From NCBI GenBank assembly GCA_910584375.1, contig CAJUAH010000004.1:136336-187050 (forward strand): a stretch of 50,715 nucleotides of DNA. Direction: 5' to 3'. Source of the DNA: an uncultured Acetatifactor sp. (lineage in GTDB: Bacteria; Bacillota; Clostridia; Lachnospirales; Lachnospiraceae). The notes under the pieces were generated by a model that was not told where the DNA came from, did no database searches, and saw only the letters and a program-made list of their open reading frames with translations. Both the position numbers and the translations under genes were made by a program. Below are positions 42,663-50,715 of this stretch, piece after piece. Position 1 is the first letter of the stretch; each line of letters opens with the position of its first letter.

Positions 42663-45600
42663 ATGCTGCGTGTAAAATATCCGGACACGGAGGAGCCACA
42701 GCGGGAGAAAATCGAGGAGATCTTAAAGCTGCTGCAGCTTGGTTTCACGGAGCGGCGGACGGCGGAGCGTTATCTGCGGGGGGAGTCCGGGGAGACGGCC
42801 CTGCGGGGGCTTAAGCGGCGCGACATGGAGCAGGAGCCTATGGGTTACCGGGAAAATGTACGCGGGATACTGGACGGGTATTGCGCACAGGAGCAGTCCG
42901 GGGAGGCGGCCAGGTTTTTTCACCTCCTGTACGCGCTGTATGGCTCTTCCCTGGCGAAATGCGTCGTGAGCGCCAATTCCCGGTTCTGGCGCGCCATGGA
43001 AAGCGGGGATATCCCGGCGGACATGAGCCGGGCGCTGACGGTGGACGCTCAGTATGCGGTTCCCCGGGTGTATCTGAAATCGGGACAGGTCGCGGGAAGG
43101 AGATATCTGCGGGCCAGCGATCTGGAGAGCATGGCAGGATTCGTCAGATACGATCTGCGGGCGGTGCGGCAGGCTCTGAAAGAATATCCGGAAAAATATT
43201 ATGACGTGAAGATGATTTTATATACGCTGTATTTTTACATGCGCAGCGGCAGGACGGCATTGAACGCGGGGCGATCCATATGGGACAGCACCCACTCTCT
43301 GGGGCGGCGGCGCAGCGAGGGGGAGTGGGCGTTAGGAGGGATAAAAAAGCGTGCCATGGAGAAAGACGGGCCGCCTGCGGTCATAGGTTCCCCGGGTCTG
43401 GACAGCGCCGATAAAGCGCTGCTGAAAGAATACGAAGATGTGATGGTGAGCGCTCTGGGACAGGTCTTTTTGCAGGACGCCTCCGGGGACGCGGTATTTC
43501 GCGATATACAGAACCGGATCCGCCTGGGGCAGTTCCCGGGGGAGCAGTTGCCCCGGCTCAGAGGCAGAGCCATAAACGACGCGATCTTTATCCTGATATC
43601 CGGCTGCGCCTATGCCAACTACAGGATCTCTCAGCGCCTGCGGGGCGTGGTGGCGGTATGCGCGGCGGCAGCGCCCGAGGAAGTGCTGTGGATGAGCCAC
43701 CATATGAACGAGTACGCCTGCCTGGAGGACGGGATGGAGGAGAATTTTGGCATTCCCGTGCAGTGCCTGCTCGCCTGGGTCACGGAGTGGGTGGAGGACG
43801 GTTTCGATTATCGGACGGCTGTGGATATGGACGGGGTGAATGTGTGGTTCCGATCCCAGTTTCGCAAGTATCCTTATGTTTATCTGGATGCATATAAGCA
43901 TGCGGACTATTTTGTGGCCTATGTGATGGCCCGGGCCATCCGGGAGGAGGATTACGAGGTCTATCGCAGGGAGGTTCTGTCCCGGTCAGCCTGGCAGCAG
44001 GATCGAATCATCGATATGCTGCTTGCGGGGGGAAACAGTCTTCGGGAGAGCCGGAGCTACCTGGAGGGCCGTCTGGAACTGTCCGCCCTCCAGGCGGCGG
44101 GGATACATCTGGGGGGCAAGGGCATCCACAATGACCTGCACCGTGCCAGAATGGCCGTGGAATGGTACGACGAGACCTATAGCGATGAGCAGTTTTACAG
44201 CCGCTGTATGGCTTACATGGCGCTGCGGGAATGTGACGAATTTTTCCGGTATGTACGGTATGTGCGTTCGGATTCCGGGCATGCCATCTCCATGGAACAG
44301 ATGACCCTGCATACGTTTCAGGGCCTGGCCCTGGCAGGAATAAAGCTGCCTCTGCGGCTCCATATCGCCTGTACGCTGGCTGCTGAGGCCTATGAGGAAG
44401 AGGATTATGCGCGTTGGCTCATTCCCTGCCTTGTCTCTGTCTTTCAGGAGGAGCTGGCACAGCGCCCCCAGGAGACCAGGGCGGCTTTTGCGGCGGAGGG
44501 CGCCTATGGGCGGTACCTGGCGCTACTGATTTACGCCAGGGAAGAACGGCGGGAAGAGATATTCGCCTACAGCTTGGATCCCTCCAAGATGATCCGACGG
44601 GAGCTGGTGCGGATTCTGACAGACCGCCCTCACTTAAGGCCCCAGGTCACGGAACTGCTGTCCTCCAAAAAGGCGGCGCAGCGGGAAACAGGCGTCCGGG
44701 TGCTGGCCGCATGGGATACCCCACAGGATCGGGCGGCGCTGTGGCAGTTGCAGGAGCGTGAGAAAAATGCATCGGTTCTCTCGCTGCTGGAGGAGGTACT
44801 CAGCCAGGCGCAGGAGAGAGAGGAGAGGGAGGAAAAGGGCGCTTGCGGCCGCAGCCTGACCAGAGGGGAGCTGGTGAAAGCGCTCCACAGGGGCGGCAGG
44901 CGGCGCAGTCTGGCCTGGGCCTATGAGACGCCTTTCAGTCCGGTACACAGGGCGGGCGGGGGCTGGGCCGGGGAAGAGTATTTGCAGGCCTTGCTGCTGT
45001 GCTACAGTTCCATGAAAGAGCCGGGGCAGAGCAGCGACGCCGCCCTGCTGGCGGAAAAGCTGGATCCCCGGGATCTGGCGGTCTATATGAACGAGCTGTT
45101 GGACAGATGGCTGGCCGCAGGCGGGGAGGCAAAGAAACGCTGGGTGGTATACGCGGCCGCTATCCATGGGGACGGGGCGGTGATACGAAAGCTGCAGCAT
45201 CAGATCCGGCAGTGGGCCAGGCATTCCCGCAGCGCGCTGGCGGCGGAGACTTGGCGGGGGCTGTTTGTGGACAGTCCCGTCATGCATATGTTTGCCATGG
45301 GTCTGATCTGGGGCGTCTACGGGCAGCACAGGCTGGTGCAGAGTTTTCGGTATATGGAGGACGGGTCTTTTAACACCGAAAACGAGGAGGAGTACGCGCT
45401 GCCGGAGCAGGGGCGGATCGGCCTGGTCCATCCGCTGGAACTGACCCCGGAGAGTGTGGCGGCCTGGCGGGGGCAACTGGAGGACTATGAGATCACCCAG
45501 CCCATAGAGCAGCTTGGCCGAACCGTGTACAGCCTCGATGCCCGGGAGCAGGAGGCCCGCCGTCTGGAGCGTTTTACCGGCAGAGTGATTAATGATCTGG

Positions 45601-45926
45601 CCCTGGGAGGCAGGCTCACGGCCCTGGGCTGGCAGCGCGGCCCGGTGGGAGGCGGTGGCAGGTACTGCGTCTATTTCCGGGAGGAGCCGCTGCTGGGGCT
45701 GGGCGCGGAACTGCATTTTTCCGGCAGCATGGTGGGCAACGGCGCCGCCGGAGGCCAGGACGTCACGGTGGGGGAGCTGTGTTTCTACCGGATCGGCACG
45801 GTGGACAGGGGGCCGGAGAGCTATGACCTGGCCACGGAGGGCAGACAGTTGTCGTTAAAAAATATTCCCCGGAGGTTTTTCAGCGAGATCGCGGGGCAGA
45901 TCGACCGGGCCACCGCCTCGGGGTGA
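42663..45926 (+). CDS. DUF4132 protein 1, internally deleted (YehI-like)
   Basis: The 1087-aa, mostly helical protein has HEAT-like repeats and a C-terminal DUF4132 part (LWGVY-like segment, FRYMEDGSFNTENEEEY, LEDYEITQPIEQLGRTVY, GLGAELHFSGS). Alignment by eye with the paralog at 46213 shows that the DNA between codons for LAA and WRGLFV has only GAGACT (45246-45251), where the paralog has 453 bp. About 149 residues are missing in frame, including the start of the DUF4132 domain. Its last nine residues are also missing at the junction with a broken gene. ATG 42663 has AGGAG 8 nt upstream. It may still be made, with altered function. Confidence 0.8.
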   Translation: MLRVKYPDTEEPQREKIEEILKLLQLGFTERRTAERYLRGESGETALRGLKRRDMEQEPMGYRENVRGILDGYCAQEQSGEAARFFHLLYALYGSSLAKCVVSANSRFWRAMESGDIPADMSRALTVDAQYAVPRVYLKSGQVAGRRYLRASDLESMAGFVRYDLRAVRQALKEYPEKYYDVKMILYTLYFYMRSGRTALNAGRSIWDSTHSLGRRRSEGEWALGGIKKRAMEKDGPPAVIGSPGLDSADKALLKEYEDVMVSALGQVFLQDASGDAVFRDIQNRIRLGQFPGEQLPRLRGRAINDAIFILISGCAYANYRISQRLRGVVAVCAAAAPEEVLWMSHHMNEYACLEDGMEENFGIPVQCLLAWVTEWVEDGFDYRTAVDMDGVNVWFRSQFRKYPYVYLDAYKHADYFVAYVMARAIREEDYEVYRREVLSRSAWQQDRIIDMLLAGGNSLRESRSYLEGRLELSALQAAGIHLGGKGIHNDLHRARMAVEWYDETYSDEQFYSRCMAYMALRECDEFFRYVRYVRSDSGHAISMEQMTLHTFQGLALAGIKLPLRLHIACTLAAEAYEEEDYARWLIPCLVSVFQEELAQRPQETRAAFAAEGAYGRYLALLIYAREERREEIFAYSLDPSKMIRRELVRILTDRPHLRPQVTELLSSKKAAQRETGVRVLAAWDTPQDRAALWQLQEREKNASVLSLLEEVLSQAQEREEREEKGACGRSLTRGELVKALHRGGRRRSLAWAYETPFSPVHRAGGGWAGEEYLQALLLCYSSMKEPGQSSDAALLAEKLDPRDLAVYMNELLDRWLAAGGEAKKRWVVYAAAIHGDGAVIRKLQHQIRQWARHSRSALAAETWRGLFVDSPVMHMFAMGLIWGVYGQHRLVQSFRYMEDGSFNTENEEEYALPEQGRIGLVHPLELTPESVAAWRGQLEDYEITQPIEQLGRTVYSLDAREQEARRLERFTGRVINDLALGGRLTALGWQRGPVGGGGRYCVYFREEPLLGLGAELHFSGSMVGNGAAGGQDVTVGELCFYRIGTVDRGPESYDLATEGRQLSLKNIPRRFFSEIAGQIDRATASG

Positions 45927-46201
45927 CCGGGAGCCTGGCAAATGTTTTCTTTAAAAGCGGTATGATAGAGGCATGGGGCAGAGGATTTGACAAAATCAAA
46001 GACGCCTGTGAAAAGTGGGATGGGCGGCTGCCAGAATACAATATCAGTGCATCAGGGATTATGGCGCTTTGTAGGGCGTGTGATAAGTGCTTGAAGTTGC
46101 TGATTGATGAGGAAGATTTACATCACGGTCAAAAGGACAGAGATCATGGTCAAAATGGTCATGATGTGGTCATGATGAAAGCGAATATTAAAACAGAGTA
46201 A
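45923..46201 (+). pseudogene. Fragment of an AlbA_2/RecG-like ATP-binding protein gene
   Basis: The 92-codon frame carries SLANVFFKSGMIEAWGRGFDKIKDAC, which matches the conserved near-C-terminal segment of AlbA_2-domain (RecG-related) ATP-binding proteins that are normally 400-500 residues long. The N-terminal four-fifths is absent. The frame begins right at the stop of DUF4132 gene 1 and its stop overlaps the ribosome binding site of gene 2. The tail (HGQKDRDHGQNGHD) comes from a simple repeat of ATGGTCA-like units. It is best read as a degraded remnant. Confidence 0.7.
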
Positions 46202-46212
46202 GGAGGAGCGGT

Positions 46213-49200
46213 ATGTTACGGGCACAAAACGGACAGGCGGACAAGGTGATGGAGGCCCTGGAGGGGCTGGATCTGACGGACAGCGAGCGGGAGCTTGCGG
46301 GGAAGTATCTGAAAGGGGAGGCGGGAGAGGAGATCCTGGCGGAGCTGACGGTTCGGGATATGAGCGGCATAGGCGCATCCATAGTTAAAACATTGCCAGT
46401 GGCAAAACTGATGGGATCTTTTACAAAGAAAAAGCAGTATGGCGAGGCGGAGCGGCTGTTTAATCTGCTGTTTGCCCTGGGTTCCCATACCTGTTTCCAG
46501 TGCTTGGGGCAGGAGAATTATATGGCCTGGGGATATTTTTTTGAACATGTGGAGTCAAAGAATATCCGGGTCGAGGCATACAAAATTTTAGCGGTATATG
46601 TCCGGTATGTATATAAAGAGTGTTTTCGCATGTGCAAATATAACCCGTGCTTTATGACCGTGTCTACATATAGAAGATTGACAGAATACGCCCACGGCTT
46701 TCCGGAAAATGTGCGGCGGGCGTTGCGGGAATTTGAGAGCGGTCATATCGGCGAACGGCTGATCCTGCTGACCGTTTTGTTCGGTATGAACTATGACAGC
46801 ATAGAGTCTGCGGAGGCTTTTCGCAAAAAAAGAGCCCAGTCTGCCAGGGAGGGCGGCGTGCTGGGAGGATTCCGGAAACTGCTGGGCGGCGGTGAGTCCC
46901 CGGAGGACTTTGCATGGATGGAGGAGTATGAAAAACTGTTGAAAGAGGTAATGTTTCAGGCCGCTGTTCCGGAGCCTTCGGGCAGAGTCATAGACAGATC
47001 GCTGTTCCTGCTGGCGGGCGGCTGCGCCTATGTCAACTACATGCTCTCTGAAAAACTGTATCAGACGGTAAAAACCTGCTGCGCCGTCGATCTGGATCTG
47101 ATGCTGTCGGCATTTTGCGCGCTGGATCCCCGGGGGGAGATTGGCCGCACGGGCGGAGACTGGGACGATCTGTTCGGGATTCCCAGCCGGGAACTGCTCG
47201 CCTGGGTGGTCCGTCAGATGCAAAACGACAAAAGGAACCTCGTCATAAGCGTCAGGGAAGAGGAGGGCAAAAAAATATTGCGGGCGCAGCTCCGCAAGCA
47301 CCCCTCCGCCTTTTTGGAGTGCTACCGGAACGCGGAGTATGGGGCGGCGGCCAAGATGGCGCAGATCATGAAAGAGGAAACTCCCGCGCTGTACCGGGAG
47401 GAAGTGCTGGAGAGGGCGGAGGAACAGAAAAAGAAATTGATTGACCTTTTTGACCCCAATGGAAATTTCCCGCAGGAATGCAAGGATTATCTGGAGGGCA
47501 GAACAGATCTCCAGACGCTGTATTCCGTCAGAAACCGGTTGCCTGTCCCATACTACGGATCCTACAGATACGGCGGCAGGAGGCCCTTGGAGCAGTATGT
47601 GCAGGTCTATCACGACGAAGAGTTTTACGGGCGCTGCATGGTGGTGATGGCATTGCTGCAAGACCGCTATTTCTTTACCGGTTTCACTGCGAAACCTGCC
47701 CCAAAGGAGGAGTTTGAACGGGAACTGCGGCATATTTTCTCAGGTCTGCACCTGGCCGGGATGGGCGTGGCGCAGCAGCTCCAGATCATAACTTTCATGA
47801 TAGATGAAACATATGACACGACTCAAAAACAGGCGATCACCCAGGGCGGTATCCCCATCTTTCAACAGTATCTGGCGCAGCGCACCCAGGAGACTGTGAC
47901 GGCCTTTTCCGAGGCGGGAGCAGTCGGCCGCTATTATGGGCTGCTGGTGTACGGCAGCGAGGCCGCTTTGCAGGTGACGGAGGAAAACAGAGAGAGCTGC
48001 CAGGCGGCGCTGACGGAGTTTGCCAAGGGCAAGGACGCCTGGCAGGAGCAGATACTTTCCTTTAGCCAGGACAGCTCCAAGCTGGTGAAAGAAGAGCTGG
48101 AGCGTATGCTGGTAGAGCGCCCCGGCTGGAGGACGCAGGTGACAAAACTGCTCTCCTCCAAAAAGGCGTCGGAGCGGGAGCTGGGTATCCGGGTGCTGGC
48201 GAAGTGGAACACGCCCCAGGACAGACAGGCGCTGGAGGAACTTTACGCAAGAGAGAAAAACGCCAAGGTGCGGGCTCTTCTGGATACGGTTTCAGGACAT
48301 GAGACTGCGGCGGGAGAGTCGGGTGAAAACGCGGGAGAAAGCGGCGCGGCGCAGGTAAACCCGGCGCTGGCCAGGGAAGACCTGGTGAAAAACCTCCACA
48401 AGGGCGGCAAGAAACGCACCCTGGCCTGGGCCTGTGAGACGCCTTTTTCCCCGGTACACAGGCAGGGGGGAGAGCTGGCCGCGGAAGAATATCTCCAGGC
48501 GCTGCTGCTCTGCTACAGCTCCATGGCAAAGCCCGGCCTCAGCGCCGACGCGGCCCTGCTGGCCCAGGATCTGGAGCCCCAGGAGCTGGCCGTCTATGTG
48601 GGAGAGCTCTTTGACAAATGGATGAGCGCCGGGGCGGAGGCCAAGAAACGCTGGGTGCTGTACGCCGTCTCCATCCACGGCGGCAGCGACATGGTACAAC
48701 GGCTCCACCACCAGATCCAGGAATGGCCCCAGCAGGCCAGAGGCGCCATAGCGGCGGACGCGGTGCAGGCGCTGGCGCTCAGTCCCCAGCCCCAGGCGCT
48801 GCTGATCGTGGACGGCATCGCCCGGAAGTTCAAGTTCAAACAGGTTCGGGCGGCGGCTGGCCAGGCGCTGGAGTTTGCCGCCAGCCAACTGGGGCTGACC
48901 AGGGAACAGTTGGAGGATAAGATCGTGCCCAGCCTGGGCTTTGACGAGCATATGGAGCGGCGTTTCGACTACGGCAGCCGCAGCTTTACCGTGACCGTCA
49001 CCCCGGCCCTGGAGGTGGAGGTCTACGACGGGAGCGGCAAAAAGCTGAAAAACATGCCCGCCCCCGGAGCCAGGGACGACGGGGAGAAAGCGGCTGCGGC
49101 CTATGCGGAGTTTAAGGAGATGAAAAAGCAGATGAAAGCCACCGTCACCAGCCAGAAACAGCGGCTGGAGCTGGCGCTGTCCTCGGAACGCCTGTGGAGC

Positions 49201-49932
49201 GCCGCCGCGTGGCGGGAGCTGTTTGTGTGCAATCCCATTATGCATCAATTTGCCATCGGGTTGATCTGGGGCGTCTATGAGGAGCATAAGCTGGTGCAGA
49301 GTTTCCGCTATATGGAGGACGGTTCCTTTAACACGGAGGATGAGGAGGAGTATGTTTTGCCGGGGATATCTTCGGAGGAGGAGTCGGAAACGCAGATCGG
49401 TCTGGTGCATCCCATTGAGCTGACCAAGGAGAGTCTGGAGGCATGGAAACAGCAACTGGAGGACTATGAGATCACGCAGCCCATCGAGCAGCTTGGCAGA
49501 ACGGTGTATTACCTCACCTCCGAGGAGCAGAAGTCAGGCAGCCTGGAACGCTTTGGGGGCATGGTCCTGAACGATCTGTCACTGGGCGGCAAGCTGACGG
49601 CTCTGGGCTGGTATCGGGGCTCTGTGCAGGACGCGGGCTGTTTCGACACCTATTACCGGGAGGACGCCTCCGTGGGACTGGGAGCGGAACTGCATTTTTC
49701 CGGCAGCTTTGTGGGCAGCGGCAGCATGGGCGGCGAGGAGATCACCGTGTATGACGTGCGCTTTTACAAGGCCGGTACTATAGAGAGGGGATCCTACTGC
49801 TATGACGAGGCCAAGGGGGACAAACAGCTACCTTTGAAAGAGATCCCCCCCAGATATTTCAGCGAGATCGTCTGGCAGATGACCAAGGCCACCGCCTCCA
49901 GCAAGGAGCGGGTGGAGGACTGGAAAAAGTAG
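46213..49932 (+). CDS. DUF4132 protein 2, full length (YehI-like)
   Basis: The 1239-aa protein has HEAT-like helical repeats over the first 850 residues. A segment that includes a strand-rich WGR-like stretch (MERRFDYGSRSFTVTVTPA, near 915-935) follows, then the DUF4132 domain (KQRLELALSSERLWSAAAWRELF through the C-terminus). E. coli YehI, once called MolR, is of this family; its role is unclear. The start has AAGGAGGAG 6 nt upstream. The C-terminal half is highly similar to paralog 1 at DNA level, while the N-terminal parts differ, which suggests duplication with later divergence or gene conversion. Confidence 0.85.
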   Translation: MLRAQNGQADKVMEALEGLDLTDSERELAGKYLKGEAGEEILAELTVRDMSGIGASIVKTLPVAKLMGSFTKKKQYGEAERLFNLLFALGSHTCFQCLGQENYMAWGYFFEHVESKNIRVEAYKILAVYVRYVYKECFRMCKYNPCFMTVSTYRRLTEYAHGFPENVRRALREFESGHIGERLILLTVLFGMNYDSIESAEAFRKKRAQSAREGGVLGGFRKLLGGGESPEDFAWMEEYEKLLKEVMFQAAVPEPSGRVIDRSLFLLAGGCAYVNYMLSEKLYQTVKTCCAVDLDLMLSAFCALDPRGEIGRTGGDWDDLFGIPSRELLAWVVRQMQNDKRNLVISVREEEGKKILRAQLRKHPSAFLECYRNAEYGAAAKMAQIMKEETPALYREEVLERAEEQKKKLIDLFDPNGNFPQECKDYLEGRTDLQTLYSVRNRLPVPYYGSYRYGGRRPLEQYVQVYHDEEFYGRCMVVMALLQDRYFFTGFTAKPAPKEEFERELRHIFSGLHLAGMGVAQQLQIITFMIDETYDTTQKQAITQGGIPIFQQYLAQRTQETVTAFSEAGAVGRYYGLLVYGSEAALQVTEENRESCQAALTEFAKGKDAWQEQILSFSQDSSKLVKEELERMLVERPGWRTQVTKLLSSKKASERELGIRVLAKWNTPQDRQALEELYAREKNAKVRALLDTVSGHETAAGESGENAGESGAAQVNPALAREDLVKNLHKGGKKRTLAWACETPFSPVHRQGGELAAEEYLQALLLCYSSMAKPGLSADAALLAQDLEPQELAVYVGELFDKWMSAGAEAKKRWVLYAVSIHGGSDMVQRLHHQIQEWPQQARGAIAADAVQALALSPQPQALLIVDGIARKFKFKQVRAAAGQALEFAASQLGLTREQLEDKIVPSLGFDEHMERRFDYGSRSFTVTVTPALEVEVYDGSGKKLKNMPAPGARDDGEKAAAAYAEFKEMKKQMKATVTSQKQRLELALSSERLWSAAAWRELFVCNPIMHQFAIGLIWGVYEEHKLVQSFRYMEDGSFNTEDEEEYVLPGISSEEESETQIGLVHPIELTKESLEAWKQQLEDYEITQPIEQLGRTVYYLTSEEQKSGSLERFGGMVLNDLSLGGKLTALGWYRGSVQDAGCFDTYYREDASVGLGAELHFSGSFVGSGSMGGEEITVYDVRFYKAGTIERGSYCYDEAKGDKQLPLKEIPPRYFSEIVWQMTKATASSKERVEDWKK

Positions 49933-49960
49933 AGGGGGACTTTGGGGCATTATTGCCAAA

Positions 49961-49990
49961 ATAATTGATAAATATTGCTTTATCAATTAT
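49961..49990. repeat. 12-bp perfect inverted repeat after DUF4132 gene 2
   Basis: ATAATTGATAAA (49961-49972) and TTTATCAATTAT (49979-49990) are exact inverted copies around TATTGC. It lies 28 nt after the stop codon. It could be a weak terminator or an operator; there is no T-run. The 443-nt spacer 49933-50375 is AT-rich and holds no confident gene. Confidence 0.5.
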
Positions 49991-50005
49991 AATGAAAGGC
50001 AAATT

Positions 50006-50128
50006 ATGATTTACGAATTTGTGAGAAACGCACGGAAGTTGAGATCTGGAGATAGGGTTATTTATGTGAAAGAAATTCATAAAGAAGTAATCCAGTCTGG
50101 AAAATGTTATATGAGAAGGGGGGTGTAA
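50006..50128 (+). CDS. Possible 40-aa ORF or gene remnant
   Basis: ATG 50006 opens a 40-codon frame, MIYEFVRNARKLRSGDRV onward, ending at TAA 50126-50128. It is AT-rich, has no good ribosome binding site, and looks like part of a larger soluble protein. It is listed because the spacer otherwise has no gene; it may be chance. Confidence 0.2.
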   Translation: MIYEFVRNARKLRSGDRVIYVKEIHKEVIQSGKCYMRRGV

Positions 50129-50214
50129 AAGCGTATTTTCAAATGCGAGAAGAAAGGTAATGACAAAGTTTGCGTATAAGTCCAGCAAGGGAGCCATATA
50201 GGGAAATATTCTGA

Positions 50215-50302
50215 CTAACGTTAAGATTTTCCAATTTCTGCACAGCAAATGTCGCATAATCAGGCAACACGCACTGTGCGGAAAGGAAAATCTAATCGTT
50301 AG
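50215..50302. mobile_element. 88-bp palindromic MITE-like element
   Basis: 18-bp terminal inverted repeats (50215-50232 and 50285-50302, three mismatches) begin CTAACG and end CGTTAG. A second inner pairing GCACAG (50240-50245) with CTGTGC (50274-50279) extends the hairpin. The flanking bases are TGA on both sides, which could be a 3-bp target duplication. No ORF lies inside. Size and form fit a miniature transposable element or a folded RNA; neither is proven. Confidence 0.5.
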
Positions 50303-50375
50303 TGAGTATAAAAGTAAGTTTGGGGAAAAAACAAAATTGTGTTAAAACAATTAGATGAAAAAGGGGAAACACAAC

Positions 50376-50715
50376 ATGAAAAACTATAATAATGTATCCT
50401 TAGACCGGGACCGCGCCTTCGACATTAACGCTCTAAGCGAACTCCTCACCCAGGGAAAAGCCATTCTGACCGAGGCCATCGCCATCAGCCAGAAGATGGA
50501 AACCTCCATCGCCGCTATCTCCGCCATCTACAACGGTATAGACGCGGAATACAAGGTAGGCGCGCTGGGCTCCGACATCGACGCCCTGTCCGGAAAACTG
50601 CGGAAGGACATCTACCAAGATACTATCACCCGCATGGACACCATCCTGAACAAACTCATGAACGACATCCCCTCCTACGACACCGCCCTGGCCCAAAGCA
50701 TGGACGCCATACAAG
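50376..50715 (+). CDS. Helical protein, N-terminal part (runs off the window)
   Basis: From ATG 50376 the frame is open to the edge (113 codons). It is predicted all-helical: DINALSELLTQGKAILTEAIAISQ, a turn near AIYNGIDAEYK, then a second long amphipathic helix. No signal peptide is present. The helix-turn-helix hairpin form recalls N-terminal regions of type VII secretion substrates (WXG100/LXG), but no WXG motif is visible, so this is only a possibility. AAGGGG lies 11 nt before the ATG. Confidence 0.6.
   Translation, partial: MKNYNNVSLDRDRAFDINALSELLTQGKAILTEAIAISQKMETSIAAISAIYNGIDAEYKVGALGSDIDALSGKLRKDIYQDTITRMDTILNKLMNDIPSYDTALAQSMDAIQ

Noticed and set aside
44634..45716. 360-codon minus-strand frame within DUF4132 gene 1
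   Set aside because: No recognisable protein features; the sense strand is homologous to the paralog at 46213.
49859..50257. 132-codon minus-strand frame in the AT-rich spacer
   Set aside because: No ribosome binding site, hydrophobic low-information product, and it overlaps two inverted repeats.

Overview
The window looks like a chromosomal segment of an anaerobic, gut-type Clostridia, most likely Lachnospiraceae. The evidence is a GC-rich Bacillota gene style with AGGAGG-type ribosome binding sites and consensus sigma-A promoters. Anaerobic ferredoxin and 2-hydroxyacyl-CoA dehydratase chemistry, a T-box leader, a MocR/ECF vitamin module, BlaI/M56 regulators and a GH2/GPH sugar locus point the same way. 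No rRNA, tRNA, CRISPR array or intact transposase was seen.

Layout. (1) 3-251 is the 3' end of an Rpn-type nuclease gene. (2) 293-3849, minus strand, is a three-gene operon of a CooC-like P-loop ATPase and two 2-hydroxyacyl-CoA dehydratase/benzoyl-CoA reductase-type subunits. (3) Divergent from it, 4086-7618 is a T-box-controlled four-subunit 2-oxoacid:ferredoxin oxidoreductase. (4) 7739-11508 is a hybrid histidine kinase translationally coupled to an HD-GYP-like phosphodiesterase. (5) 11467-14862, minus strand, holds a HerA-like ATPase, a DUF2262 protein and a small alarmone synthetase. (6) 15022-18091 holds an unknown anchored protein and a divergent ECF S-component/MocR pair with shared operators, probably for vitamin B6. 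(7) 18124-19749 is an AT-richer accessory patch with an Rpn nuclease and an unknown protein. (8) 19796-22946 is a BlaI/M56 sensor pair, and 22964-24334 is a probable DUF3990/XRE toxin-antitoxin pair. (9) 24430-31077 holds a small secreted protein, a propeller-plus-solute-binding lipoprotein, a GH2 beta-galactosidase-like enzyme and a GPH sugar symporter. A chemoreceptor follows on the minus strand (31074-33182).

(10) The last third (33339-49932) is the most unusual block: MoxR AAA ATPase, DUF5682 protein, VWA protein, an unknown protein, a double-SWIM zinc-finger protein, a reverse-strand membrane protein and two DUF4132 paralogs. Its core families match the poorly understood yehL-yehM-yehP-yehQ plus yehI set of Escherichia coli. 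The first DUF4132 paralog carries a clean in-frame loss of about 149 codons and is followed by a broken AlbA/RecG-like gene. The window ends in an AT-rich spacer with an 88-bp palindromic element and the start of a helical protein.

How the genes work together: the metabolic part pairs ferredoxin-linked 2-oxoacid chemistry with an ATP-dependent dehydratase-like system. The sugar part pairs an enzyme with its transporter. The MoxR/VWA/DUF4132 block is probably one chaperone-like or stress/conflict-response machine; its function is not established.
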